The notes under the pieces were generated by a model, which was not told where the DNA came from, searched no databases, and saw only the letters and a program-made list of their open reading frames with translations. This document shows positions 31,794 to 40,658 of a stretch of 47,541 bases of DNA, in pieces (the stretch's first letter is position 1; each line of letters opens with the position of its first letter). The stretch is from Saprospiraceae bacterium (GTDB taxonomy: Bacteria; Bacteroidota; Bacteroidia; Chitinophagales; Saprospiraceae), in assembly GCA_026985735.1 (NCBI GenBank), contig JALSPW010000102.1:1-47541 (forward strand), read 5' to 3'. Made by a program: the position numbers and the translations under genes.

Positions 31794-31878
31794 GTACTTA
31801 AATTTTTATTACTAAAAAATATAACTTTCCTTTCTCAAAAGCACTCTACCTGAGTAGTTAAATCATTTTTATGTAGCA

Positions 31879-31886
31879 CAAATGTA
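31879..31886 (-). promoter_or_regulatory. Promoter -7 box (TACATTTG) of DUF6580-pspC
   Basis: Minus-strand TAnnTTTG match 86 nt upstream of the ATG at 31793. Confidence 0.5.
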
Positions 31887-31937
31887 TAATAATTTTTTTA
31901 AATATAAAAATCTTCAATGCAATATATAAAATAATTG

Positions 31938-31945
31938 TAAATTTG
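31938..31945 (+). promoter_or_regulatory. Promoter -7 box (TAAATTTG) of pgi
   Basis: TAnnTTTG match, but 182 nt upstream of the pgi ATG, giving a long leader. Confidence 0.45.
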
Positions 31946-32021
31946 CTTTTTAATATAATCTTTAAACAAAAACAGGAGTTTGTTAAAAAATATATAAATA
32001 CTGAAACGAACATGAATTTTA

Positions 32022-32054
32022 TTAATCATAAAATACACACAAAATTATGATTAA
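32022..32054 (+). promoter_or_regulatory. Palindrome in the pgi leader
   Basis: Perfect arms TTAATCATAA/TTATGATTAA around a 13-nt loop, followed by seven A, 72 nt before the pgi start. It could be an operator in DNA or a weak RNA hairpin; being AT-only, it is not a strong terminator. Confidence 0.35.
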
Positions 32055-32126
32055 AAAAATTTATGTGAGTTCCTGAATGTATTATAAATTTTTTGTAAAT
32101 TATCGCAAACAAAAAATTTTAAACAG

Positions 32127-33422
32127 ATGAAAAGTATAAAACTTGGATTTAAAAATGTGAAACCTTTTATTAGTGATGATGATTTTAGTAGATATTTGGA
32201 TAGTGCTTTAAAAAAGTTGAAATTATTAGAATCAGGAAAAGGAGCTGGAAGTAATTTTTTGGGTTGGTTAAGATTACCATATTCAGAAGACTATAAGGAA
32301 ATAAACAGAGTGGCAAAAAACATCAGGGCTCATGCAGATACAGTAGTTATTGTAGGTATTGGAGGCTCATACTTAGGTGCAAAAGCCATTATTTCTGCTC
32401 TTGAAGATGATTTTGGTAAAAGGAAACCTGAAATTTTGTATGCAGGATTTAATCTTGACGGTGAATATCATAAGCAATTATTGGAATATCTAAATGATAA
32501 GAATTATGCTATTGTTGTTATTTCAAAATCGGGTACCACTACAGAGCCTGCTCTTGCTTTTAGATTGCTGAAAAAACATATAGAAAATAAATTTGGCAAA
32601 AATAAAGCTTCGCATCGTATAATTGCTATCACTGATAAAAATAAAGGAGCTCTTAAACAGCTTTCGCTTAAAGAAGGTTATCAAACTTTTGTTATTCCGG
32701 ATGATGTAGGAGGAAGATTTTCCGTATTGTCTCCTGTAGGTCTATTGCCCGTTGCTATTGCGGGCTATGATATTGAAAAAATATTGCAAGGTGCAAAGGA
32801 TATTGATAAAATTACAAGTGCTACTACCGGATTTGGTTCTAATGATTTAATTCAATATGCAGCTATTAGAAATTTGTTGTATGCACAGGGGAAGAAAATT
32901 GAAATTTTAACCTCTTATCATCCCGGTTTATTTTATTTTATTGAATGGTGGAAACAATTGTTTGGGGAAAGCGAAGGTAAAAATGGTAAAGGTATTTTTC
33001 CTGCAGGAGTTATAAATACGACCGATTTGCATTCACTTGGGCAATACATACAGGAAGGAGAAAGATTTTTATTTGAAACGGTATTGTCCGTAAATCAGGC
33101 AAAGGTGCAGTTGATAGTACCTGAAGATAAAGAAAATCTGGATAATTTAAATTATTTAGCTGGAAAAGATTTTTTTGAAATCAATCGAAAAGCTCAAGAG
33201 GGGACAATTATGGCACATAGGACAGGAGGTGTTCCTGTTTTGGAATTGGAAATAGGAAAAATAGACGAGTATTATTTGGGACAATTAATATTTTTCTTTG
33301 AGAAATCATGTGCTTTAAGCGGGTATATGCTTGGGGTGAATCCTTTTGACCAACCAGGAGTGGAAGCATATAAAAAAAATATGTTTATTTTATTGAAAAA
33401 ACCCGGATTCTCTAAGGATTAG
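32127..33422 (+). CDS. pgi: Glucose-6-phosphate isomerase
   Basis: Interconverts glucose-6-phosphate and fructose-6-phosphate in glycolysis and gluconeogenesis. At 431 residues it is the short, Bacillus-type form rather than the 550-residue E. coli type. Conserved blocks are VVIVGIGGSYLGAKAI (69-85 region), VISKSGTTTEPALAFR for phosphate binding, the PGI signature DDVGGRFSVLSPVGLLP, and EGKNGKGIFPAG with the catalytic-region glutamate. The C-terminal NPFDQPGVEAYKKNMF is present. It is a single gene with a long leader and is followed by repeat copy D. Confidence 0.97.
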   Translation: MKSIKLGFKNVKPFISDDDFSRYLDSALKKLKLLESGKGAGSNFLGWLRLPYSEDYKEINRVAKNIRAHADTVVIVGIGGSYLGAKAIISALEDDFGKRKPEILYAGFNLDGEYHKQLLEYLNDKNYAIVVISKSGTTTEPALAFRLLKKHIENKFGKNKASHRIIAITDKNKGALKQLSLKEGYQTFVIPDDVGGRFSVLSPVGLLPVAIAGYDIEKILQGAKDIDKITSATTGFGSNDLIQYAAIRNLLYAQGKKIEILTSYHPGLFYFIEWWKQLFGESEGKNGKGIFPAGVINTTDLHSLGQYIQEGERFLFETVLSVNQAKVQLIVPEDKENLDNLNYLAGKDFFEINRKAQEGTIMAHRTGGVPVLELEIGKIDEYYLGQLIFFFEKSCALSGYMLGVNPFDQPGVEAYKKNMFILLKKPGFSKD

Positions 33423-33470
33423 ATTAATAACAACAGATGACGGTTTACTGAAAAAATTTCAAGTTCCAAG

Positions 33471-33497
33471 TTTAATGATTTTATATACAGGCACTAA
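33471..33497 (+). repeat. Dispersed palindromic repeat, copy D (core and right arm)
   Basis: TTTAATGATT followed by TTATATACAGGCACTAA matches the core and right arm of copy C with one changed base in the arm (TATA for TAGA). No left arm is visible; the preceding sequence is a TTTCAAGTTCCAAG word-like tract. It lies between pgi and the end of the GH18 gene. Confidence 0.6.
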
Positions 33498-33596
33498 TTA
33501 AAGGTGAATTTTAAAAATTGAATTGCGAATGAATATTCACTACCGGCTATATGATTTTCATGGTATCAGTTGTTATGAATAAATTTATTTGAGTAC

Positions 33597-34649
33597 TTAT
33601 TTTTTTATTGTTTGTTCTTTTATTATTTTCCAAAAATCAGGATCTTCAGAACCTAATACCCACACTGATATTCCACGTAACTTATATTTTTTTAGATAAT
33701 CAAGTTTTTCTTCTAACGATTTGCTATCTTCAATATACATATATTCATAAATACCGCCATTATCCCATATTGCATAATGACATCCTGCTTCTTTATCCCA
33801 CAAAGGGGATAGGTCGTTTTTATCTAGAATATATTCAACATTATCATAATCTAATGATTCCGAATTGGAGAAACCTCCTTTTTCATCTGTATAGTCAGGA
33901 AACCAGTGAGTAGAATATGTTGGGATTCCTACCGATATTTTATTTGCAGGAATGCCTTCGGATAATAAATATTCAACAACTTTTTTTATCCATAATTTAC
34001 TTGCTACCGGACCCGGGGTAGTACGCCTTGTATGTTGGCTATATGTCATTATTGAAAGAAAGTCACCTATATTTGCCATTTTTTTTAGATCATATCCTGC
34101 TCTCCAATATTCATATAAAAACCTTGTATATTCGTTAGGACCACCAACATTCTCAAAATTATGAACTACAGCAGCGGATAATTGCAAGCCATGTTCATGA
34201 AATGCTTTAGCTGTTTCTTTAAAATATACGGTGAAACTGTCTCTGTCTGTAATATGTAGAGCCTCAAGATCAAACTGCCAACCGTCAAGTTCGTATCTTT
34301 CAGCATAATTAAGCATCATCTCTATTGATCTTTTTCTGGCATTTGGATTGGATACAAGATTATGCAATATTTGGCGGTTGAACTTTTTATTAACAATCAA
34401 AGGCATTACTTTTATACCATGTGCCTTTGCCAGTTCAAGAACTCTTTTATTTACAGATCCTGAAATTACCCCTTCGCTGCTAACCAAAAATGTTTGTGGA
34501 CATACTATGGAAATATAATCCAAATTGTTTTTAAAACTTTTAAAAGAACCGGGTTTATCTACCATATAAAATAAATTTTCCGATTCAATTTGAGCATTTA
34601 TATTACCTGTAAAAAATAATAAAAATAAAATATAAATTATTTTTTTCAT
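33597..34649 (-). CDS. GH18-family glycoside hydrolase-like secreted protein
   Basis: A 350-residue exported protein with a clear signal peptide (residues 1-19, cut near INAQ). The body is a GH18 TIM barrel. The catalytic strand reads DGWQFDLE at 122-129, so D122, D127 and the acid E129 of the DxxDxDxE motif are present and Q125 stands where Asp or Asn is usual. FLSIMTYSQHTRRTTPGPVA is the next family block, and ISVGIPTYSTHWF and LRGISVWVLGSEDPDFW the late ones. It resembles the YaaH/SleL-like or chitinase-like branch, which acts on N-acetylglucosamine-containing polymers such as peptidoglycan or chitin. A -7 box lies about 100 nt upstream. The gene sits between repeat copies D and E. Confidence 0.9.
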   Translation of the reverse strand: MKKIIYILFLLFFTGNINAQIESENLFYMVDKPGSFKSFKNNLDYISIVCPQTFLVSSEGVISGSVNKRVLELAKAHGIKVMPLIVNKKFNRQILHNLVSNPNARKRSIEMMLNYAERYELDGWQFDLEALHITDRDSFTVYFKETAKAFHEHGLQLSAAVVHNFENVGGPNEYTRFLYEYWRAGYDLKKMANIGDFLSIMTYSQHTRRTTPGPVASKLWIKKVVEYLLSEGIPANKISVGIPTYSTHWFPDYTDEKGGFSNSESLDYDNVEYILDKNDLSPLWDKEAGCHYAIWDNGGIYEYMYIEDSKSLEEKLDYLKKYKLRGISVWVLGSEDPDFWKIIKEQTIKK

Positions 34650-34751
34650 TTTATAGAATATTTATTTTTACAACTCAGTCCGGAATTTTGAAAAAAATAT
34701 TTTCACCATAATGATTTGTACTGAGAAGTTTTTGCTTATTAAGGAATGCTA

Positions 34752-34759
34752 CAAATATA
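34752..34759 (-). promoter_or_regulatory. Promoter -7 box (TATATTTG) of the GH18 gene
   Basis: Minus-strand TAnnTTTG match about 100 nt upstream of the ATG at 34649. Confidence 0.4.
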
Positions 34760-34869
34760 CAAAAAATATTTTTTATTGAAATTATATGCTGTTGCATTTA
34801 TAAAATTTCCCTTTTCTTTTATTATATCCAATCTGTATGAGAGATTCTTAACAAAAAGCTTATTTTTAA

Positions 34870-34897
34870 ATTTTAATGATTTTATGGACAGACACTA
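34870..34897 (+). repeat. Dispersed palindromic repeat, copy E (core and right arm)
   Basis: ATTTTAATGATT plus TTATGGACAGACACTA matches the core and right arm. Its flanks also resemble copy A: both read TAGTGTCTGTC then, after a gap, a TTTTTG-TAAG segment on the minus strand. The left arm is absent. Confidence 0.55.
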
Positions 34898-35177
34898 TTT
34901 ATGTGTTAAATTCATTATGTTAATGCGATTTGTGATGCAAAGGGATAGATTATATGCATTTTAAAATATAATCTGTAATTTATAAGCCTTTTAAAGTATG
35001 AATTGAATGCTTAAAGGCTTGCTTTTATTTATGAAAAATTGTATATTTGAAATAATTATGAGATAATAATTTCTTCGTTTTGTATTCTTATTGATTAAAA
35101 GCAATGTCTAAATTTAAAGAAAAAATGCCGGAATAAATTCGATAATATTATTAAATAACTAACTTAATTTAAACAAT

Positions 35178-35504
35178 ATGAAAGATTTATTAAATTTATA
35201 TGATGACAAGAATTGGGAGAAAGCCGATGAATACTATGAAGGGACATTGAGAAAAGTGCTTAGAGATCAAAACGGGCATAGGACGGTTTTATTGAAGCTT
35301 CCAGCAGGTTTTTCAATGAAACCACATTCCCATTTAACAGCCGAGCAGCATTTTGTATTGAAAGGTGAATATATCAGTGATGGTCAACTGTTTCCGGAAG
35401 GTTCTTATCAATTATTTGATGCCGGTGATGTTCATGGCCCTTTTGAATCTAAAACCGGTGCTTTAATACTTGTTGTATGGGACCCTTTATTTGAGAATGA
35501 ATAG
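35178..35504 (+). CDS. Single-domain cupin (ChrR-like)
   Basis: A 108-residue cytoplasmic cupin. The first cupin motif G(X)5HXH(X)3E(X)6G fits exactly: G44, H50, H52, E56 and G63. The second motif contributes H86 in FDAGDVHGPF. These residues normally bind one divalent metal. The sequence is closest in feel to the ChrR-type cupin of anti-sigma factors and to small dioxygenase-like cupins; no sigma gene is adjacent, so its role is open. It stands alone between repeat copies E and F and is followed by a hairpin. No TAnnTTTG box is obvious. Confidence 0.88.
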   Translation: MKDLLNLYDDKNWEKADEYYEGTLRKVLRDQNGHRTVLLKLPAGFSMKPHSHLTAEQHFVLKGEYISDGQLFPEGSYQLFDAGDVHGPFESKTGALILVVWDPLFENE

Positions 35505-35587
35505 ATTTATTATATGAGTCATGTTAATTCTGCAAATTTAATTTTCCATTAAATTTGTAGTATATTCATTTTATAATCGTTGCAAAA

Positions 35588-35610
35588 AAGAGTCTTCTTT
35601 TTAGACTCTT
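35588..35610. terminator. Hairpin after the cupin gene
   Basis: Perfect 8-bp arms AAGAGTCT/AGACTCTT with a 7-nt T-rich loop, 83 nt after the cupin stop. The T run follows on the minus strand (six T) rather than the plus strand, so direction is unclear. Confidence 0.5.
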
Positions 35611-35684
35611 ATCTGGTAATGTTTTTGATTCAAACTACTTTCCTCCCGTTAGTTACATTTTTTTAATAATCTCCTGTATAAATA

Positions 35685-35732
35685 TTGTCTGTCTATAAAG
35701 TGCTCGAATTAGAATGATTATATAAACAGATA
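35685..35732. repeat. Dispersed palindromic repeat, copy F
   Basis: Left arm TTGTCTGTCTATAA (35685-35698), then AAGTGCTCGAATT as near copy A, then a decayed core and right arm (TTAGAATGATTATATAAACA). Confidence 0.55.
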
Positions 35733-35832
35733 TAAAATAGTATTGTGGAAATAATTCCAGATATTTTTTTATATTAAATTTAATATTGGTAATTTAGGGC
35801 ATTTTATTATAATAACAATCAATTTCCTAATT

Positions 35833-38800
35833 ATGAATAAAATTTTGTTCCCTTTTGTGATTTTATTTTCATTTGTGCTTTCAATTTCTGCTCAAAGGTC
35901 ATTAAATGATAAATCACTGTTGAATAAAAGCACTTTTTCAGGATTGAAATTCAGAAATATTGGTCCGGCTTTAATGTCAGGAAGAATTGCAGATATTGCT
36001 ATTCATCCCCAAAATCCTAATATTAGGTATGTTGCTGTCGGTTCGGGTGGTGTTTGGAAAACCAAAAATGCAGGTACTACATGGAAATCTGTATTTGACG
36101 GTCAAAATTCTTTTTCGATAGGTTGTATAGCCATTGATCCTTCAAATCCGCATACCGTTTGGGTTGGTACGGGAGAAAATGTAGGAGGAAGACATGTAGG
36201 ATTTGGTGACGGGATATACAAAAGTACCGATGATGGAGTAACTTGGATAAATATGGGACTGAAAAAATCAGAACATATTTCCGAAATAATTATTCATCCG
36301 GAAAATTCCAATATAATTTGGGTGGCTGCCCAAGGTCCCTTGTGGGCAAAAGGTGGAGAAAGAGGTTTTTATAAATCTATTGATGGTGGCAAAACATGGA
36401 AAAGAACCCTTGGTGATGATACGTGGACAGGAGTTACCGACATTGATATTGACCCTGAAAATCCTGACAGACTTTATGCAGCAACTTGGGAAAGGCATAG
36501 AACTATTGCTGCTTATATGGGAGGTGGTTTTAATACGGCTATTTACCGTTCGGATAATGGTGGTGATACTTGGAAAAAGATAATGAATGGAATGCCAAAG
36601 GGCAAGAAAGGTAAAATAGGAATAGCCGTTTCTCCAATAAATCATAATGTGATATATGCTGCGGTAGAGTTGAACAGAAGAAAAGGAGCAGTATATAAAT
36701 CCGAAAATATGGGTGAAACATGGGTGAAGCAATCCAATACGGTAAGTGGTGCGACAGGACCCCATTATTATCAGGAATTATGGGCTAGTCCGCATAAATT
36801 TGATAGAATTTATCTTGCTAATGTCAGAATGTTGGTTTCGGAAGACGGTGGTAAAACCTTTAAACAAATGCCTGAGAAAAATAAACATTCGGATAATCAT
36901 GCGTTGGTATTTTTAAAAAATGATCCTGATTATTTAATGGTTGGAACCGATGGTGGTTTGTATGAATCTTTTGATGATACTAAAACATGGAAATTTGTCA
37001 ATAATTTGCCGGTTACTCAATTTTATAAAGTTGCAGTGGATGATTCAAGACCTTTTTATTGGATTTATGGTGGTACTCAAGACAATAATACACAAGGTGG
37101 CCCTTCTCGAACAGATGATAGATCAGGAATATCAAATAGGGATTGGGAGATAGTGTTATTTGCAGATGGACATCAACCTGCAACTGAACCGGGGAATCCG
37201 GATATTATGTATGCGGAATGGCAAGAAGGGAATCTGGTTAGAATTGACAGGACAACCGGAGAAATAATACATATTCAACCTCAACCCGGTGAAGGAGAAC
37301 CCTTTGAAAGATTCAATTGGGATTCCCCTGTTTTGGTAAGCCCTCATTCTCCGACAAGATTGTATTATGGATCCTATAGAATCTGGAAATCGGATAACAG
37401 AGGAGATGATTGGACGCCCATATCCGGAGATTTGACCAATTACGAAGAAAGATTTAATATGCCGATAATGGGTAAAAAACAATCATGGGATTCTCCTTGG
37501 GATGTTTATGCGATGTCCACCTACAATACTATCACATCTATTGCCGAATCACCGGTCAAAGAAGGCGTGATATATGCGGGTACTGATGACGGATTGATTC
37601 AGATTACTGACAATGGCGGTAAACATTGGAAAAAAATAGAGGTAACAGACCTGCCCGGAATTGATAAAAAAGCTTTTGTAAATGATATAAAGGCGGATCT
37701 TTTTGAAGAAAATACTGTATATGTTTGTCTTGATAATCATAAATTCGGAGATTTTATGCCGCTATTATATAAAAGTGAAAATAAAGGTGAAACCTGGAAA
37801 GATATTACGGGAGACCTACCTCATCCTTTGATAGTGTGGAGATTGGTGCAAGATGATGTCAATCCTGATTTGTTGTTCATAGGTACTGAATTTGGCATAT
37901 ATTTTACAATAAACGGGGGTGAAAATTGGATAAAAATGAATACCGGCGCAAATATCTCATTTAGAGACCTTGCCATTCAAAGGCGTGAGCACGATTTGGT
38001 GGGAGCCAGTTTTGGAAGGGGATTTTTTATATTGGACGATTATACTCCTCTCAGATATATAAACGAGGCCGTTTTACAACAAAAAGCTATGTTATTTCCT
38101 GTAAAAAATGCATTGTGGTACATACCGAGAGGTAAATTGGGCGGGGGAAAAAAAGGTAGTCAGGGAGAGAGCTATTATACAGCTCCAAATCCACCTTTCG
38201 GAGCTGTTTTTACTTATTATCTAAAGGAAGATGTTAAGAGTTTGAAACAAATAAGGCAGGATAAAGAAAAGATGTTGGAGAAAAAAAACAAAGATATTGA
38301 ATTTCCGGGTTGGGATAATTTGGATAAGGAAGTGAATCAGGATAAACCTGAAATATTTTTAAACGTACTAAGTCAAAATGGCAATCTTATTAAAAAAATA
38401 TCAGGTTCTGGGAAAAAAGGAATACATCGGGTGAATTGGGATTTGCGATTTGCTTCCAAAAATCCGGTTAGATTGAGTAATTTTAATCAAATGGGTGATA
38501 TGCCCCGAATGAACAGAGGGTTTATGGTTGCTCCCGGTCGTTATAAAGTATTTCTTAGTTTGGAAACTGATGGTATTAGTAAGATATTGAGCGATACTGT
38601 TGAATTTGATGTAATACCATTGAAAAAACCTGCCCTTAAAGGTGCAGATTATAATGATGTGACACAATTCTGGAAAAAATTAGCTGATTTTAATTCGGAT
38701 TTTCAGATGTTGAAAATCAATTTTGATAAAATTAAAAAGACATCTCTTGCTATGCAAAAAGCATTGGGAAGAGCTGATAAATATGATTTTGAACTAAATA

Positions 38801-39111
38801 AAAAAATCTATAATTTGAAACAGGATATTTTAAATATTGAGATCGATCTTTATGGAAGCCCCTCAAAAAATGAGGTAGGTGAACATAATACTCCCGGAAT
38901 ACAAGATAGATTGAGAGTATTAATAAGCGGCGTTATGAATTCTACTTATGGTCCTACTAAGATGCATAAAAAAACATTTGAAGTCGCTAAAAAAGAATAT
39001 GACCGATTGCTTAAAAAGATGATGAATATCAAAAATAACCGTATACCTAAACTTGAAAAGGAACTCAAAAAGGTTGGTGCACCTTATATAGAGGGAGAAA
39101 CTTTAGAATAA
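35833..39111 (+). CDS. Sortilin/BNR-repeat beta-propeller exported protein
   Basis: A 1092-residue exported protein. The signal peptide covers 1-20 (cut at ISAQ). About residues 40-760 are made of BNR/VPS10-like propeller blades with repeated S/G-x-D-x-G-x-T-W Asp-box signatures, for example TKNAGTTWK, STDDGVTW, SIDGGKTWK, SDNGGDTWK, SENMGETW, SEDGGKTF, TDNGGKHW and SENKGETWK. About 780-1092 is a charged tail with helical parts and a fibronectin-like stretch (IHRVNWDLRF). Large proteins of this kind are common in Bacteroidota as periplasmic or surface proteins, sometimes called glycosyl hydrolases, without proven activity. There is no T9SS tail. Its stop is 7 bp from the stop of the convergent DUF389 gene. 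Confidence 0.92.
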   Translation: MNKILFPFVILFSFVLSISAQRSLNDKSLLNKSTFSGLKFRNIGPALMSGRIADIAIHPQNPNIRYVAVGSGGVWKTKNAGTTWKSVFDGQNSFSIGCIAIDPSNPHTVWVGTGENVGGRHVGFGDGIYKSTDDGVTWINMGLKKSEHISEIIIHPENSNIIWVAAQGPLWAKGGERGFYKSIDGGKTWKRTLGDDTWTGVTDIDIDPENPDRLYAATWERHRTIAAYMGGGFNTAIYRSDNGGDTWKKIMNGMPKGKKGKIGIAVSPINHNVIYAAVELNRRKGAVYKSENMGETWVKQSNTVSGATGPHYYQELWASPHKFDRIYLANVRMLVSEDGGKTFKQMPEKNKHSDNHALVFLKNDPDYLMVGTDGGLYESFDDTKTWKFVNNLPVTQFYKVAVDDSRPFYWIYGGTQDNNTQGGPSRTDDRSGISNRDWEIVLFADGHQPATEPGNPDIMYAEWQEGNLVRIDRTTGEIIHIQPQPGEGEPFERFNWDSPVLVSPHSPTRLYYGSYRIWKSDNRGDDWTPISGDLTNYEERFNMPIMGKKQSWDSPWDVYAMSTYNTITSIAESPVKEGVIYAGTDDGLIQITDNGGKHWKKIEVTDLPGIDKKAFVNDIKADLFEENTVYVCLDNHKFGDFMPLLYKSENKGETWKDITGDLPHPLIVWRLVQDDVNPDLLFIGTEFGIYFTINGGENWIKMNTGANISFRDLAIQRREHDLVGASFGRGFFILDDYTPLRYINEAVLQQKAMLFPVKNALWYIPRGKLGGGKKGSQGESYYTAPNPPFGAVFTYYLKEDVKSLKQIRQDKEKMLEKKNKDIEFPGWDNLDKEVNQDKPEIFLNVLSQNGNLIKKISGSGKKGIHRVNWDLRFASKNPVRLSNFNQMGDMPRMNRGFMVAPGRYKVFLSLETDGISKILSDTVEFDVIPLKKPALKGADYNDVTQFWKKLADFNSDFQMLKINFDKIKKTSLAMQKALGRADKYDFELNKKIYNLKQDILNIEIDLYGSPSKNEVGEHNTPGIQDRLRVLISGVMNSTYGPTKMHKKTFEVAKKEYDRLLKKMMNIKNNRIPKLEKELKKVGAPYIEGETLE

Positions 39112-39118
39112 TATGGAA

Positions 39119-40504
39119 TTATTCAATAATAATCTTCATTGTATCCGAATTTAATCGTGTCATAAGCCATTTTTTTAGCTTTTGGGTATCTCTTTGTTTT
39201 GATTTTTTTGAAAATTTGATTATTGCGACAGGCAAAGTGTTTTGACGCCCTGAGGATAAATTATATTCTGGATTCATTGAAATTGAAATTTTTTCAAGTT
39301 CAGGGTAGTATATTTTAGCTTCATTGGCTATTTGCTTTAATGGAATAGTTTCTTTTTGCAAATGCTTTAATTTACTTTTAAGAATATAGATAATAGAATC
39401 CTTTTGCCTTAATGTTTGATTGTTTTTTTCAAAAATAGATTCAAGAATATCTGTTTTTACATTTTCTTTTAGTAAATCCAGAGATATTTCTTCTTTTTTT
39501 GAAATTTCCGCTTGATTTATTACTAAACGTGTATTGCCAAGACCATATTTGTCAAGGTTTTTTTTCAATTTTGCAATTTCCAAACTGTCAATAGGATTGC
39601 CATATAATGTAATTTCTATTTTAGGATTTTTAGAATCATATTGTATTTTTTTTGAAATAATAAATGTTTTGTCAAAATCAAATTCATCGCTGATGAAATT
39701 TGTAGCATTTTTCTCAAATTCACTTTCTTTAACCATTAAATAACCGGTATAAACCGAAGGAGCGATAAATAATAGTATTAAGAATATTACAATTCTCTTT
39801 ACTCTTTTTTGTTTTTCAGGATCTACAAATTGCTTTCTTCTTATTTTTAGAATCCTGATAATAATATAAGTGCCGGCACTGATAAAGATACTGTTTATTA
39901 AAAATAAATATAAAGCTCCCCAAAAAAAATGCATATTCCCTGTTGCTATTCCAAAACCAGCAGTGCTTAAAGGTGGCATTAAGGCTGTAGCAATCGCAAC
40001 TCCCGGAATTACATTGTTTTTTTCTTTTCTAGTATATGCTATTATTCCGGCAAAACCACCTGAAATAGCAATAATCACGTCCCAAATAGCGGGTGATGTC
40101 CTGGATAATAGTTCCGATTGTACTTTGTCAAGTGGGGAAATATAGAAATATAAAGCAGAAGTTATTATACTTAAAACAATTGCTATACCAATATTATAAC
40201 CGGATGTTTTTAGCAGATCGAGATCATTTCTGCTAAGCCCCATACCTATACCCATTAAAGGTCCCATTAATGGAGAAATCAACATTCCCCCAATTATTAC
40301 AGCCGTTGAATTAATATCAAGACCTACCGAGCAAATGATTATTGCAAAAATTAATATCCATAGGTTTGTACCCTTGAAGACAGCATCCTTTTTTATATCG
40401 TCTATTATTTCTTGATTGCTTGCCTTATCGGTATTGAGATTAAATAGTTCTTTTATTTTTTGAGACATGGATTTATTGTTTTCCATACTTGTTTTGTCAG
40501 ACAT
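39119..40504 (-). CDS. DUF389 (TIGR00341-like) integral membrane protein
   Basis: A 461-residue inner-membrane protein. The frame opens at 40540, but a minus-strand -7 box at 40520-40527 lies inside that extension, so the ATG at 40504 (MSDKTSMEN) is preferred. Residues about 45-225 are the DUF389 core with roughly six membrane segments and conserved GLDINSTAVIIGGMLISPLM, GPLMGIGMGLS and IATALMPPLSTAGFGIATG. A seventh segment lies near 240-260, followed by a soluble, partly coiled tail of about 200 residues with a C-terminal repeat-like domain. Function of DUF389 is unknown. It lies 155 nt downstream of the thioredoxin-fold gene but has its own promoter. Confidence 0.9.
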   Translation of the reverse strand: MSDKTSMENNKSMSQKIKELFNLNTDKASNQEIIDDIKKDAVFKGTNLWILIFAIIICSVGLDINSTAVIIGGMLISPLMGPLMGIGMGLSRNDLDLLKTSGYNIGIAIVLSIITSALYFYISPLDKVQSELLSRTSPAIWDVIIAISGGFAGIIAYTRKEKNNVIPGVAIATALMPPLSTAGFGIATGNMHFFWGALYLFLINSIFISAGTYIIIRILKIRRKQFVDPEKQKRVKRIVIFLILLFIAPSVYTGYLMVKESEFEKNATNFISDEFDFDKTFIISKKIQYDSKNPKIEITLYGNPIDSLEIAKLKKNLDKYGLGNTRLVINQAEISKKEEISLDLLKENVKTDILESIFEKNNQTLRQKDSIIYILKSKLKHLQKETIPLKQIANEAKIYYPELEKISISMNPEYNLSSGRQNTLPVAIIKFSKKSKQRDTQKLKKWLMTRLNSDTMKIIIE

Positions 40505-40519
40505 AAATGTGATTTTGTA

Positions 40520-40527
40520 CAAATATA
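40520..40527 (-). promoter_or_regulatory. Promoter -7 box (TATATTTG) of the DUF389 gene
   Basis: Minus-strand TAnnTTTG match 16 nt upstream of the ATG at 40504. Its position argues against the longer ORF start at 40540. Confidence 0.6.
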
Positions 40528-40658
40528 CATGAAAAATCATATATAAGCAAATGAATGCGAATATAACAAATTGTGAAAAAAATTATTTTAAGAATATGCT
40601 GAAATCAATTCAAATAAAAGTGTAGACCAGACAAGATGAAAATAAAATAAACTAAGTT

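Larger units (their letters stand above)
31794..32126. other. Divergent promoter region between DUF6580 and pgi
   Basis: No gene. Two outward-facing -7 boxes lie 51 bp apart (31879-31886 on minus, 31938-31945 on plus). The pgi side then has a long leader with a 10-bp perfect palindrome at 32022-32054. No known riboswitch is recognised. Confidence 0.55.
34650..35177. other. Non-coding region with repeat copy E
   Basis: No convincing gene. It holds a minus-strand -7 box for the GH18 gene (34752-34759) and repeat copy E (34870-34897). The rest, up to the cupin gene, is AT-rich and featureless to the eye. Confidence 0.55.
35505..35832. other. Non-coding region with a hairpin and repeat copy F
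   Basis: No gene. Contains a strong short hairpin (35588-35610) and repeat copy F (35685-35732). No clear -7 box for the downstream gene is visible. Confidence 0.55.

Noticed and set aside
31794-32126. Riboswitch (for example cobalamin) between DUF6580 and pgi
   Set aside because: None of the conserved boxes of known classes could be recognised; only a simple AT palindrome is present.
34746-34964. 72-codon + strand ORF
   Set aside because: It runs across repeat copy E and a promoter box, has no coding-like bias and resembles nothing known.
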